A DNA stretch of 14,262 bases from an uncultured Prevotella sp. (GTDB lineage Bacteria; Bacteroidota; Bacteroidia; Bacteroidales; Bacteroidaceae). Within the stretch, counting starts at the first letter, position 1, and each line of letters opens with the position of its first letter. The notes beneath the pieces are model-generated. The model saw only the letters and a program-made list of their open reading frames with translations. It was not told the DNA's origin and made no database searches. The stretch is taken from the NCBI GenBank assembly GCA_900769055.1, contig CAAGFF010000028.1, forward strand, positions 1 through 14,262, written 5' to 3'. Position numbers and translations under genes: made by a program. Shown here one piece after another: positions 8,098-14,262 of the stretch.

Positions 8098-8130
8098 TTC
8101 CAAATTTACCATATTTATGCTATGATGATT

Positions 8131-9648
8131 ATGTTTACAGAAAATGATTTGAAGCAAATTGCAGCTCGCGGTATCAGCGAAGAGCAGGTCAGACAACAGC
8201 TGAAGCAGATTGCTGAGGGATTTCCATTCCTGAAGTTAGTGTCTGCGGCAAGTGTGCAGAAAGGTATTGTTGCTCCCGACGAGGAAGAGAGGAATGCTTA
8301 TGTCAAGACATGGCAGGAATACAAAGATGAGGGACACACCATAGTGAAGTTTGTTCCTGCATCAGGAGCCGCCAGCCGCATGTTCAAGAATATGTTCGCC
8401 TTTGTAGACGCAAGCTATGATGAGCCTACTACCGATTTCGAGAAGTGCTATTTCGACCGTATTCGCGACTTTGCCTTCCGTGAGGAACTGTGCGACAAGT
8501 GCAAGCAGAATGAGGGAAAGAACATCAAGACGCTTCTTGCCGAGGCCAACTACAAGGCCATAGCACGCAACATGCTTGCTGCCGATGGTCTCAACTACGG
8601 ACAGCTGCCAAAGGGATTGCTGCTTTTCCACAATTATGAAGATGGACCACGCACACCGATGGAGGAGCATCTTGTAGAGGCAGCGATGTATGCAAGCTCA
8701 AATGGCCAGGCAAATGTCCACTTTACTGTTTCCCATGAGCATCTGGAGCTGTTCAAGAAGAAGGTGGCAGAGAAGCTTGAGAAATACGTAGCTCAGTTTG
8801 GCGTGAAATACAACGTGTCATTCTCAGAGCAGAAACCATCTACAGATACCATCGCGGCCAACACCGACAACACGCCCTTCCGCAATGCCGATGGCTCGTT
8901 GCTCTTCAGGCCAGGTGGTCATGGTGCACTTATCGAGAACCTCAATGAGATTGATGCCGACATAGTATTCATAAAGAACATCGACAACGTTGTTCCTGAC
9001 AGACTTAAGCCTGCCACCGTTGAGTGGAAGCAGGTAATTGCAGGTGTGCTCGTTACCCTTCAGGCCAAGGCGTTCGCTTATCTTCGCCTTCTTGACTCAG
9101 GATCGTACACTCATGAGGAGCTTGAGGAAGTCATCCGTTTCGTTCAGCGTGACCTTTGCTGCCGCAAGGCTGACATTAAGGAACTTGAGGATGCCGAGCT
9201 TGTCATTTACCTGAGAAAGAAACTCAACCGTCCGATGAGGGTTTGTGGAGTTGTGAAGAATGTGGGCGAGCCTGGAGGTGGCCCGTTCCTTACATATAAT
9301 CAGGATGGTACCGTTAGCCTCCAGATATTGGAGAGCAGCCAGATTGATACTGCCAACGAGGAATATGTAAAGATGTTCAATAATGGTACCCACTTCAATC
9401 CTGTTGACTTGGTATGCGCAACGAAGGATTACAAAGGCAACCGTTTCAACCTTCCTGATTATGTTGACCGCACAACGGGCTTCATAAGCTCAAAGAGCAA
9501 GAATGGTAAGGAGCTGAAAGCACTTGAGCTGCCAGGATTGTGGAATGGAGCAATGAGTGACTGGAATACCATCTTTGTGGAAGTTCCTCTTGAGACCTTC
9601 AATCCTGTTAAGACCGTCAACGACCTGCTGAGAGAGCAGCACCAGTAA
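8131..9648 (+). CDS. DUF4301 protein, probable nucleotidyltransferase-like enzyme
   Basis: I recognise this as the Bacteroidetes DUF4301 family (start MFTENDLKQIAARGISEEQV, about 505 residues). No function is established to my knowledge. Several motifs resemble UDP-sugar pyrophosphorylases: KFVPASGAASRMFK (73-86) in place of the glycine-rich GGxGTRM nucleotide loop, PKGLLLF (160-166), TPMEEH (175-180), PGGHGALIENL (261-271), KNIDN (282-286) and GEPGGGPF (379-386). Their order matches that family's G-loop, PK, PGGHG and NxDN motifs, so transfer of a nucleotidyl group to a sugar phosphate is a reasonable guess, not shown. It is transcribed away from relA across a 104-base intergenic region. Start choice rests on the -7 box and family N-terminus. 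Confidence 0.82.
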   Translation: MFTENDLKQIAARGISEEQVRQQLKQIAEGFPFLKLVSAASVQKGIVAPDEEERNAYVKTWQEYKDEGHTIVKFVPASGAASRMFKNMFAFVDASYDEPTTDFEKCYFDRIRDFAFREELCDKCKQNEGKNIKTLLAEANYKAIARNMLAADGLNYGQLPKGLLLFHNYEDGPRTPMEEHLVEAAMYASSNGQANVHFTVSHEHLELFKKKVAEKLEKYVAQFGVKYNVSFSEQKPSTDTIAANTDNTPFRNADGSLLFRPGGHGALIENLNEIDADIVFIKNIDNVVPDRLKPATVEWKQVIAGVLVTLQAKAFAYLRLLDSGSYTHEELEEVIRFVQRDLCCRKADIKELEDAELVIYLRKKLNRPMRVCGVVKNVGEPGGGPFLTYNQDGTVSLQILESSQIDTANEEYVKMFNNGTHFNPVDLVCATKDYKGNRFNLPDYVDRTTGFISSKSKNGKELKALELPGLWNGAMSDWNTIFVEVPLETFNPVKTVNDLLREQHQ

Positions 9649-9654
9649 GGTTGT

Positions 9655-9691
9655 GAGGGGGACCCTCCCCAGCCCTCCCTTGAAGGGAGGG
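9655..9691. repeat. GC-rich hairpin after the DUF4301 gene
   Basis: CCCTCCCT (9673-9680) pairs with AGGGAGGG (9684-9691) over a TGA loop, preceded by GAGGG/CCCTC (9655-9659 with 9663-9667). It starts 7 bases after the stop codon. It may act as transcript end or stabiliser, but no U-run follows. Similar CCTCCC/GGGAGG spacers are common in Prevotella (from memory). Confidence 0.6.
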
Positions 9692-9699
9692 AGATGTCA

Positions 9700-9818
9700 A
9701 AGGTCAAAGGACTAAGGTCGAAGGTCAAAGGACTAAGGTCAAAGGTCAAAGGACTAAGGTCAAAGGTCAAAGGTCAAAGGACTAAGGTCGAAAGTCAAAG
9801 GTCTAAGGTCGAAGGGCT
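9700..9818. repeat. Heptamer tandem repeat, 17 units
   Basis: Seventeen consecutive 7-base units built on AAGG followed by TCA, ACT or TCG (last unit AAGGGCT). Three variants alternate to give a partial 21-base higher-order pattern (AAGGTCA-AAGGACT-AAGGTCR). A reading frame through it encodes monotonous SKVKGLR repeats and is not considered a gene. Copy number is likely variable between strains. Confidence 0.93.
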
Positions 9819-9857
9819 TAAGGGCTTGAGAGCTGAGGGCTTTAGATATTCGTTTCA

Positions 9858-9966
9858 GAAAACGGCGTTTTTCACTTCAAAAACCCATGGTTTACAAAAA
9901 TAAAACGGCGTTTTTCACTTAAGAAAACGGCGTTTTTCAAGTCAAAAACCACGGGTTTTGAATAAC
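9858..9966. repeat. Array of small palindromes with two module types
   Basis: Module P1, GAAAACGGCGTTTTTCA (arms AAAACG/CGTTTT), occurs at 9858-9874, 9902-9917 (without the first G) and 9923-9939. Module P2, AAACC-N3-GGTTT, occurs at 9881-9893 and 9945-9959. P1 and P2 together form a 36-base composite at 9858-9893, repeated at 9923-9958 with differences mainly in spacer and loop (CTT/AGT, CAT/ACG). The order is P1-P2-P1-P1-P2. It looks like a REP-type intergenic element. Confidence 0.8.
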
Positions 9967-9984
9967 AAAAGCCCTATATAGAAC

Positions 9985-10020
9985 ACTGAGTCCACTTTAT
10001 GTTTAAAAAGTGGACTCAGT
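9985..10020. terminator. Terminator-like stem between DUF4301 gene and glycerate kinase
   Basis: A 14-bp perfect stem (ACTGAGTCCACTTT at 9985-9998 with 10007-10020), 8-base loop. It begins 3 bases past the glycerate kinase stop on the minus strand. U-runs are absent on both sides. Position between convergent genes makes a bidirectional terminator likely. Confidence 0.7.
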
Positions 10021-10023
10021 TGT

Positions 10024-11103
10024 TTATGGTTGATACATGTTATTTTTCATGAGGCTTCTCATGGTCTTACGGATATTCTCTTTAGCCACATCAGGCTCTA
10101 ACAATAATGAGAGTGGGCGATGATCGCCCTCGTTGATGCTTTTCACAAGGTCGAAGTTGTTTGTCAAAACCAAGTTGGCATTATCTACAGCTCCTGATAG
10201 CAGCCATGTCTTTACACCATTTTTCCTGCAATGTCTTAACACACCCGACGGTACTTTGCCCATCATGGTCTGAGCATCTGACTTGCCTTCGCCCGTGACA
10301 ACAATGTCCGCATCGGCAATATGCTTGTCAAACTGAGCGATATCCAATATGATGTCTATGCCTGACACAAGTTCCGCTTTAAGGTAGCAGAGAAGTGCAT
10401 ATCCCAATCCTCCTGCGGCACCTGCCCCTGGATGGTTGGCCATTTCTGGCAGGGCAATTCCTTCCACCTCAGTCCTACGTGCAAAGTCCCTCAGACGCTT
10501 GTCAAGCAATACGACTTGCTCTGCCGTAGCACCCTTTTGTGGAGCAAACACGTATGCAGCACCATTCTCGCCATATAGAGGATTATTCACATCGCATGCT
10601 ACAACAATCTTGTTCGGAAAGTCCATGCAATTCTTGTCTCTCAGGGCTTTCAGCATTCCCTCACCAGCATCGCAGGTAGCGCTTCCACCTATGCCCATGA
10701 CAATCTGCTCGCATCCTCTGCCAACAGCATCGGCTATCATCTCTCCAACGCCATACGTTGTTGTCACCATAGGGTTGCGCCTTGACTGAGGAACAAGCAT
10801 CAAACCGCTTGCCGATGCCATTTCCATATAGGCAGTCTTGCCGTCCACAGACATTGCATACGAAGAACGGACCATCTCCATCAATGGTCCATGAACATCC
10901 AATGTGATGTCAATAGTATTCGTTATCCGTCTGACGCAATCTACCAGCCCTTCTCCGCCATCACTTAATGGCAAGATGGCGACATCAGCCTCTGGGCATA
11001 CATCCCGTATGCCTTCTGCTGCAGCCTGGCATGCCTCTTCCGCCGATATGCAACCTTTGAAGGAATCGAAGGCAACAACTATTCTCAATGGTTTGGTGTT
11101 CAT
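10024..11103 (-). CDS. glxK: Glycerate kinase (GlxK/GarK type 1)
   Basis: It phosphorylates D-glycerate with ATP to phosphoglycerate (2-phosphoglycerate in the E. coli members), feeding glycolysis. The 359 residues carry family motifs: VVAFDSFKG (9-17), PLSDGGEG (45-52), GIGGSATCDAGEGML (137-151), DVNNPLYG (171-178), GAGAAGGLG (226-234) and TGEGKSDAQTMMGK (270-283). Two features are slightly off: GGSATCD has Cys where many members have Asn, and the stretch after the GGSAT motif is about 20-25 residues shorter than in the roughly 380-residue proteins. The start at 11103 (MNTKPLRIVVAFDSFKG) is preferred to 11220, whose 39 extra residues lie upstream of the -7 box. A glycerate-type dehydrogenase lies 2.5 kb away. 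Confidence 0.92.
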   Translation of the reverse strand: MNTKPLRIVVAFDSFKGCISAEEACQAAAEGIRDVCPEADVAILPLSDGGEGLVDCVRRITNTIDITLDVHGPLMEMVRSSYAMSVDGKTAYMEMASASGLMLVPQSRRNPMVTTTYGVGEMIADAVGRGCEQIVMGIGGSATCDAGEGMLKALRDKNCMDFPNKIVVACDVNNPLYGENGAAYVFAPQKGATAEQVVLLDKRLRDFARRTEVEGIALPEMANHPGAGAAGGLGYALLCYLKAELVSGIDIILDIAQFDKHIADADIVVTGEGKSDAQTMMGKVPSGVLRHCRKNGVKTWLLSGAVDNANLVLTNNFDLVKSINEGDHRPLSLLLEPDVAKENIRKTMRSLMKNNMYQP

Positions 11104-11129
11104 ATTAGGCTCTGTTTGACTAATATTTG

Positions 11130-11137
11130 CAAAGATA
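11130..11137 (-). promoter_or_regulatory. -7 box of glycerate kinase
   Basis: The minus strand reads TATCTTTG, exact for TAnnTTTG, 26 bases before the chosen ATG. The expected -33 TTTG is not clear. Confidence 0.65.
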
Positions 11138-11181
11138 TAATTTTTTGGATAAATATCAGATAACTGATTGTGATAACGAAG

Positions 11182-11229
11182 ATACCTTCGTCGGCTTATG
11201 AAGATAATTGCATCAGCCAACGAAGGTAT
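11182..11229 (-). terminator. Hairpin after the flavin reductase-rubredoxin gene
   Basis: A 15-bp stem with one mismatch (11182-11196 with 11215-11229, core ATACCTTCGT/ACGAAGGTAT), 18-base loop, 24 bases past the stop on the minus strand. A competing small hairpin CGAAG/CTTCG (11177-11181 with 11186-11190) overlaps it. No U-run follows, so termination is probable but not certain. Confidence 0.6.
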
Positions 11230-11253
11230 TAAGCATTTATGTAAAACGGAATT

Positions 11254-11907
11254 TTATTTCGTGAATTTCGTCTTGTCGGCCTTGCAAAGCGGACAGCGGT
11301 AGTCGTCAGGCAACTCGCCTTCAACCTCCACTTCATATCCGCAGATAGCGCAGCGATACTTATGCTTTCCTCCCTCAGCCGCAGCGTTTTCGGCAGGTGC
11401 TTTAGTCTCTTCCTCTACGTATGACGGAGCATTTTTTGGAGCTTTACCTTTTATTACGCTGTGATAGTAGTCGTATGTCATTTGCTTGCCTACTCCAGGA
11501 ACAGTGTCTACCAGACGGGCGAAGATTACCTCGTGTGTCTCATTGTCGACAAAGTTGATGGCCTCAAGGACCAAACGGCCTGCAAATCTGCCGCTTACGA
11601 ATGGTACTCCGTTGACTGGCTCGTAACCGAAAGCATCGTATTTGTCGTTGTCGCAGCTGGAGCAGAAGCCGAATGCTCCGATGATGGCAGGATTGGTGTC
11701 CTCGGCGATTATTGACAGCGAGAAACGCTTGCTATCGTGAATAGCCTTAAGGGTATAGTTGTTTTTGTTGAGCGAGACAGCCAGTATGGGATTCTGGCTT
11801 GTCACTTGGAAACAGGTGTTGATGATGCATCCTACAGGACGGCATCCGTCGAATGTCCCGACTACGTAAAGTCCGGAGCTGATGTTGAACAATACTTTCT
11901 TATCCAT
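11254..11907 (-). CDS. Flavin reductase-rubredoxin fusion (high-molecular-weight rubredoxin type)
   Basis: The 217-residue protein joins an FMN-binding flavin reductase-like domain (about 1-155, NISSGLYVVGTFDGCRPVGC, LAVSLNKNNYTLKAI) to a C-terminal rubredoxin-like iron centre with CxxC pairs at C186/C189 and C205/C208 (YRCAICGYE, CPLCK). An Ala/Glu/Lys-rich linker (about 158-182) connects them. The same order occurs in Hrb of Moorella thermoacetica, an NADH-dependent electron donor to a flavodiiron protein that reduces NO or oxygen. By analogy this is an electron carrier for oxidative or nitrosative stress in an anaerobe; its partner is not in the window. The iron domain is short, like those in rubrerythrins. 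The ATG at 11907 fits the family start; the upstream extension to 12015 crosses the promoter. Confidence 0.88.
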   Translation of the reverse strand: MDKKVLFNISSGLYVVGTFDGCRPVGCIINTCFQVTSQNPILAVSLNKNNYTLKAIHDSKRFSLSIIAEDTNPAIIGAFGFCSSCDNDKYDAFGYEPVNGVPFVSGRFAGRLVLEAINFVDNETHEVIFARLVDTVPGVGKQMTYDYYHSVIKGKAPKNAPSYVEEETKAPAENAAAEGGKHKYRCAICGYEVEVEGELPDDYRCPLCKADKTKFTK

Positions 11908-12001
11908 ATTATATTTATTGTGTTGTTTGGTATATATGCATGATTGCGTAATATGTTGATGGTCAATAGCTGTATCATGCTGACAAACAGTAACTACTCG
12001 G

Positions 12002-12032
12002 CAAAGATAGTGCAAACGAGCGATATGTCAAA
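12002..12032 (-). promoter_or_regulatory. Promoter of the flavin reductase-rubredoxin gene
   Basis: On the minus strand, TTTG (12029-12032) is followed by a 19-base spacer and TATCTTTG (12002-12009), an exact Bacteroidetes -33/-7 pair and the best promoter in the window. The leader would be about 90 bases and contains a GCATGAT/ATCATGC inverted repeat (11938-11944 with 11974-11980). Confidence 0.85.
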
Positions 12033-12132
12033 ACAAAATAGAGATTTTTTTTGTTTTCATATCCGAGTGCAGCCTATCTTATCTAAAGATAGTGCAAACG
12101 AGCGATATGTCAAAACAAAATAGAGATTTTTT
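12003..12132. repeat. 48-bp perfect direct repeat duplicating the promoter
   Basis: 12003-12050 and 12085-12132 are identical, separated by 34 bases. Each holds the TTTG element and spacer. The copy nearer the gene has the complete TATCTTTG; the distal copy reads TATCTTTA because base 12084 is T instead of C, so its -7 box lacks the final G. CTATCTT (12074-12080) and AAGATAG (12086-12092) form a small hairpin at the edge of the distal copy. Confidence 0.93.
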
Positions 12133-12141
12133 GGGGAAATG

Positions 12142-12173
12142 TTTCGCTGCAATGCGGAAAATTGTTACCTTTG
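12142..12173 (+). promoter_or_regulatory. Promoter of rarA, nearly leaderless
   Basis: TACCTTTG (12166-12173) matches the -7 box and TTTCG (12142-12146) approximates -33 with a 19-base spacer. The -7 box ends 7 bases before the ATG at 12181, so the transcript would start at or just before the start codon. Confidence 0.7.
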
Positions 12174-12180
12174 CATCTAT

Positions 12181-13452
12181 ATGAGTGAACCATTAGCAGA
12201 ACGTATGAGGCCCAGGACGCTCGACGATTATGTCGGCCAGCGTCATTTGGTAGGAGAGGGAGGTGTGTTGCGCAAGATGATTGATTCGGGACACATTTCC
12301 TCATTCATACTTTGGGGGCCTCCTGGAGTAGGCAAGACCACGTTGGCGCAGATTATTGCCAACCGCCTTGAGACACCGTTTTTCACCCTTAGTGCCGTGA
12401 CGAGCGGTGTAAAGGATGTGCGTGAGGTTATAGAGCGCGCCCGCAAGGGACGTTTCTTCAATTCGGCCTCGCCAATACTTTTCATTGACGAAATCCACCG
12501 CTTCTCCAAGTCACAGCAGGACTCGCTTCTCGGTGCTGTAGAGAAGGGAGTGGTCACGCTGATAGGAGCAACGACGGAAAATCCCTCGTTCGAGGTAATC
12601 CGTCCTCTGCTTTCCCGTTGCCAGCTATACGTCCTGAAGTCGCTCGACAAGGACGACCTGCTGTCGCTCATACAGCGTGCCGTCACCACAGACCCTGAGC
12701 TTAGCAAGCGGAACATACGCTTAGAGCAGACGGATGCCCTGATTAGATATAGCGGAGGTGATGCGCGCAAGCTGCTCAACATTCTGGAGCTTGTCGTAGG
12801 AGCTGACGCTTCTGACCAGGTTGTCATTACTGACGAGACAGTTAAGGAACGGCTTCAGCAAAACCCTCTGGCTTACGACAAGGACGGCGAGATGCACTAT
12901 GACATCATATCGGCATTCATCAAGAGCATACGTGGCAGCGACCCCGATGCAGCCCTTTACTGGATGGCAAGGATGATAGAGGGTGGGGAAGACCCCAAGT
13001 TCATAGCCCGCAGGGTTGTAATCTCTGCCGCCGAGGATGTCGGCCTTGCCAATCCCAACGCCCTTCTACTCGCAAACGCAGCCTTTGACACTGTAAACAA
13101 GCTGGGATGGCCAGAGGGACGAATAGCGCTTGCAGAAGCCGTAGTTTACTTGGCCGCAAGCCCAAAGAGCAATTCCGCATACCTTGCCATCGATGCTGCA
13201 TTGGCGAAGGTCAGGGCGACAGGCAACCTGCCTGTGCCGCTGCATATACGCAACGCCCCAACGGAACTTATGGCAAGTCTTGGCTACCATGACGGCTATA
13301 AGTATAGCCACGACTATCCGGGACATTTCGTTGAGCAGCAATATTTGCCTGACGAGCTACGGGGTGAACGGTTTTGGAACATACAGCACTCTCCTGCCGA
13401 GGAAAAGCTATACAAGTACATGACAGGATGCTGGGGTAAGAGATATGAGTAG
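12181..13452 (+). CDS. rarA: Replication-associated recombination protein A (RarA/MgsA), AAA+ ATPase
   Basis: RarA acts at stalled replication forks and is related to the clamp loader and the Holliday junction helicase RuvB. The 423 residues include an N-terminal PLAERMRPRTLDDYVGQRHL segment typical of the family and Walker A GPPGVGKTT (46-54). Walker B is FIDEIHRF (101-108), followed by GATTENPSFEVIRPLLSRC with sensor and arginine-finger residues (about 130-148). The C-terminal tetramerisation region contains GGEDPKFIARRVVISAAEDVG and the ending with HDYPGHFVEQQYLPDEL. I chose 12181 rather than the in-frame ATG at 12139, because that one lies upstream of the -7 box and adds non-conserved residues. 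It is divergent from the flavin reductase-rubredoxin gene. Confidence 0.96.
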   Translation: MSEPLAERMRPRTLDDYVGQRHLVGEGGVLRKMIDSGHISSFILWGPPGVGKTTLAQIIANRLETPFFTLSAVTSGVKDVREVIERARKGRFFNSASPILFIDEIHRFSKSQQDSLLGAVEKGVVTLIGATTENPSFEVIRPLLSRCQLYVLKSLDKDDLLSLIQRAVTTDPELSKRNIRLEQTDALIRYSGGDARKLLNILELVVGADASDQVVITDETVKERLQQNPLAYDKDGEMHYDIISAFIKSIRGSDPDAALYWMARMIEGGEDPKFIARRVVISAAEDVGLANPNALLLANAAFDTVNKLGWPEGRIALAEAVVYLAASPKSNSAYLAIDAALAKVRATGNLPVPLHIRNAPTELMASLGYHDGYKYSHDYPGHFVEQQYLPDELRGERFWNIQHSPAEEKLYKYMTGCWGKRYE

Positions 13453-13645
13453 TTTAATGTTGAAGGTTTAGAGTTTAATGTTGAAGGTTGAATGTTTATA
13501 TTGAAGGTTGAAACTCTAAACTCTAAACATCCCACATTAAACATTAAACTCTAAACATCCCACATTAAACTCTAAACTCTAAACATTAAACTTTCATCAA
13601 ACATTAAACTTTCATCAAACATAAAACTCTTCAATATATAGGATA
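13453..13645. repeat. A/T-rich repeat spacer after rarA
   Basis: GTTTAGAGTTTAATGTT (13466-13482) is perfectly inverted at 13540-13556. A 22-base direct repeat (CTCTAAACAT followed by CCCACATTAAAC) occurs at 13521-13542 and 13549-13570, period 28. An 18-base unit, AAACATTAAACTTTCATC, occurs at 13581-13598 and 13599-13616. AAACTCT heptamers recur throughout. No promoter box or terminator with a U-run is evident, so the next gene may be read from an unrecognised start or by read-through. Confidence 0.85.
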
Positions 13646-14262
13646 ATGAAAATAGTAGAATTAGACGGTTACGCAGCCAATCCTGGTGATTTGAGCTACA
13701 AGGCTTTCGAGGAGCTGGGAGAATTTACAGTATATCTAAGGACATCGCCCGACGAGGTTGTGGAGCGTGCCAAGGATGCAGACATAATATTGGTTAACAA
13801 GGTGCGAATAGACGAGAAGGTTATCAGCTCGCTGCCCAAGCTTAAATATATAGGTGTTATGGCAACAGGCTATAACGTCATCGACCTTGAGGCGGCATCA
13901 CGCCATGGTGTTGTGGTGACAAACATTCCGTCGTACAGTACATTCAGCGTAGCACAGATGACCTTTGCACTCATACTGAGCATCACCAATAGGGTAGAGC
14001 ACTACGCAGAGAAGAACCGCAACGGACGATGGAGCTACAACCAGGACTTCTGCTATTGGGACTCGCCAATGCATGAGCTTGCAGGGAAGACCCTCGGCAT
14101 TGTTGGGCTTGGTAACATCGGTATGCACGTGGCTGCCATAGCAAAGGATTTCGGCATGGACGTGTTTGCCTATACCAGCAAGAATTCCGCTGACCTGCCG
14201 GCAGGAATACAGAAGACTACCCTTGACGGGCTGTTTGCCGTTAGCGATGTCCTCACGCTGCA
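13646..14262 (+). CDS. D-2-hydroxyacid dehydrogenase, glycerate/hydroxypyruvate type (3' end outside window)
   Basis: The first 205 codons of an NAD(P)-dependent D-2-hydroxyacid dehydrogenase are present. They show the N-terminal substrate domain (MKIVELDGYAANPGDLSY...), the conserved KYIGVMATGYNVIDLEAA (67-84) and NIPSYSTFSVAQMTFALIL (93-111). The Rossmann dinucleotide motif GLGNIG (154-159) follows, after AGKTLGIV. The ATGYN segment is typical of glycerate dehydrogenases that reduce hydroxypyruvate to D-glycerate, but family members with other substrates look similar. The catalytic Arg, Glu and His lie mostly beyond the window, so activity cannot be checked. Glycerate kinase at 10024-11103 would use its product. 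The ATG at 13646 follows A/T-rich repeats without a Shine-Dalgarno. Confidence 0.9.
   Translation, partial: MKIVELDGYAANPGDLSYKAFEELGEFTVYLRTSPDEVVERAKDADIILVNKVRIDEKVISSLPKLKYIGVMATGYNVIDLEAASRHGVVVTNIPSYSTFSVAQMTFALILSITNRVEHYAEKNRNGRWSYNQDFCYWDSPMHELAGKTLGIVGLGNIGMHVAAIAKDFGMDVFAYTSKNSADLPAGIQKTTLDGLFAVSDVLTL

Noticed and set aside
7460..8125. Plus-strand open frame of 221 codons opposite the 5' end of relA
   Set aside because: It is antisense to a well-conserved RSH N-terminus and is a Cys/Val/Leu-rich shadow without a recognisable domain or promoter.
9700..9818. Possible CRISPR array
   Set aside because: The units are 7 bases, contiguous and without unique spacers, and no cas gene is nearby.
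9694..9903. Open frame encoding SKVKGLR repeats
   Set aside because: It exists only because the heptamer array has no stop in this frame; a 7-base period gives a 7-residue protein period. The frame then continues into the palindrome array.
13453..13645. Insertion sequence remnant after rarA
   Set aside because: The inverted repeats are low-complexity AAACTCT/AATGTT tracts. There is no transposase fragment or target-site duplication.

Overview
The window reads as ordinary chromosome of a Bacteroidales bacterium, most likely Prevotella or a close relative. Seven upstream regions carry the Bacteroidetes -7 box TAnnTTTG. Almost no start codon has a Shine-Dalgarno sequence. The F1Fo ATP synthase genes run c-b-delta-alpha-gamma, ending with gamma, so beta, epsilon and a are presumably outside to the left, the usual Bacteroidetes split. 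A DUF4301 gene and heptamer-rich spacers point the same way. The genus is an inference; no rRNA or tRNA gene is present to confirm it.

Layout. 1-4191 (+): the end of atpE, then atpF, atpH, atpA and atpG, closed by a strong terminator at 4223-4263. A 276-base palindrome-rich spacer splits atpH from atpA. 4376-4801 (-): a small META-domain (HslJ-like) lipoprotein whose last codons and 3' flank are tandemly duplicated. 5025-5648 (-): rplU-rpmA, encoding L21 and L27, with a structured leader that can fold in two exclusive ways. 5810-8026 (-): a long RelA/SpoT homologue whose HD hydrolase motif is destroyed. 8131-9648 (+): a DUF4301 protein, divergent from it, with motifs like a UDP-sugar pyrophosphorylase. 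9649-10023: a gene-free convergent spacer with a GC-rich hairpin, 17 heptamer repeats, an array of small palindromes and a terminator-like stem. 10024-11103 (-): glycerate kinase. 11254-11907 (-): a flavin reductase-rubredoxin fusion. 11908-12180: a divergent control region containing a 48-bp perfect direct duplication of a promoter. 12181-13452 (+): rarA/mgsA. 13453-13645: A/T-rich repeats. 13646-end (+): the first 205 codons of a D-2-hydroxyacid (glycerate-type) dehydrogenase.

How it fits together. The left part is core energy metabolism and translation, followed by stringent-response ppGpp synthesis. On the right, glycerate kinase and the partial dehydrogenase could act in sequence (hydroxypyruvate to glycerate to phosphoglycerate), although two unrelated genes lie between them.

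I found no prophage, insertion sequence, CRISPR array, toxin-antitoxin or defence island, and nothing I would call a new multi-gene system. The best leads are the L21 leader, the DUF4301 motif reading, the hydrolase-dead RSH, the unusual Shine-Dalgarno of rpmA, the duplicated promoter, and the palindrome arrays in the spacers.
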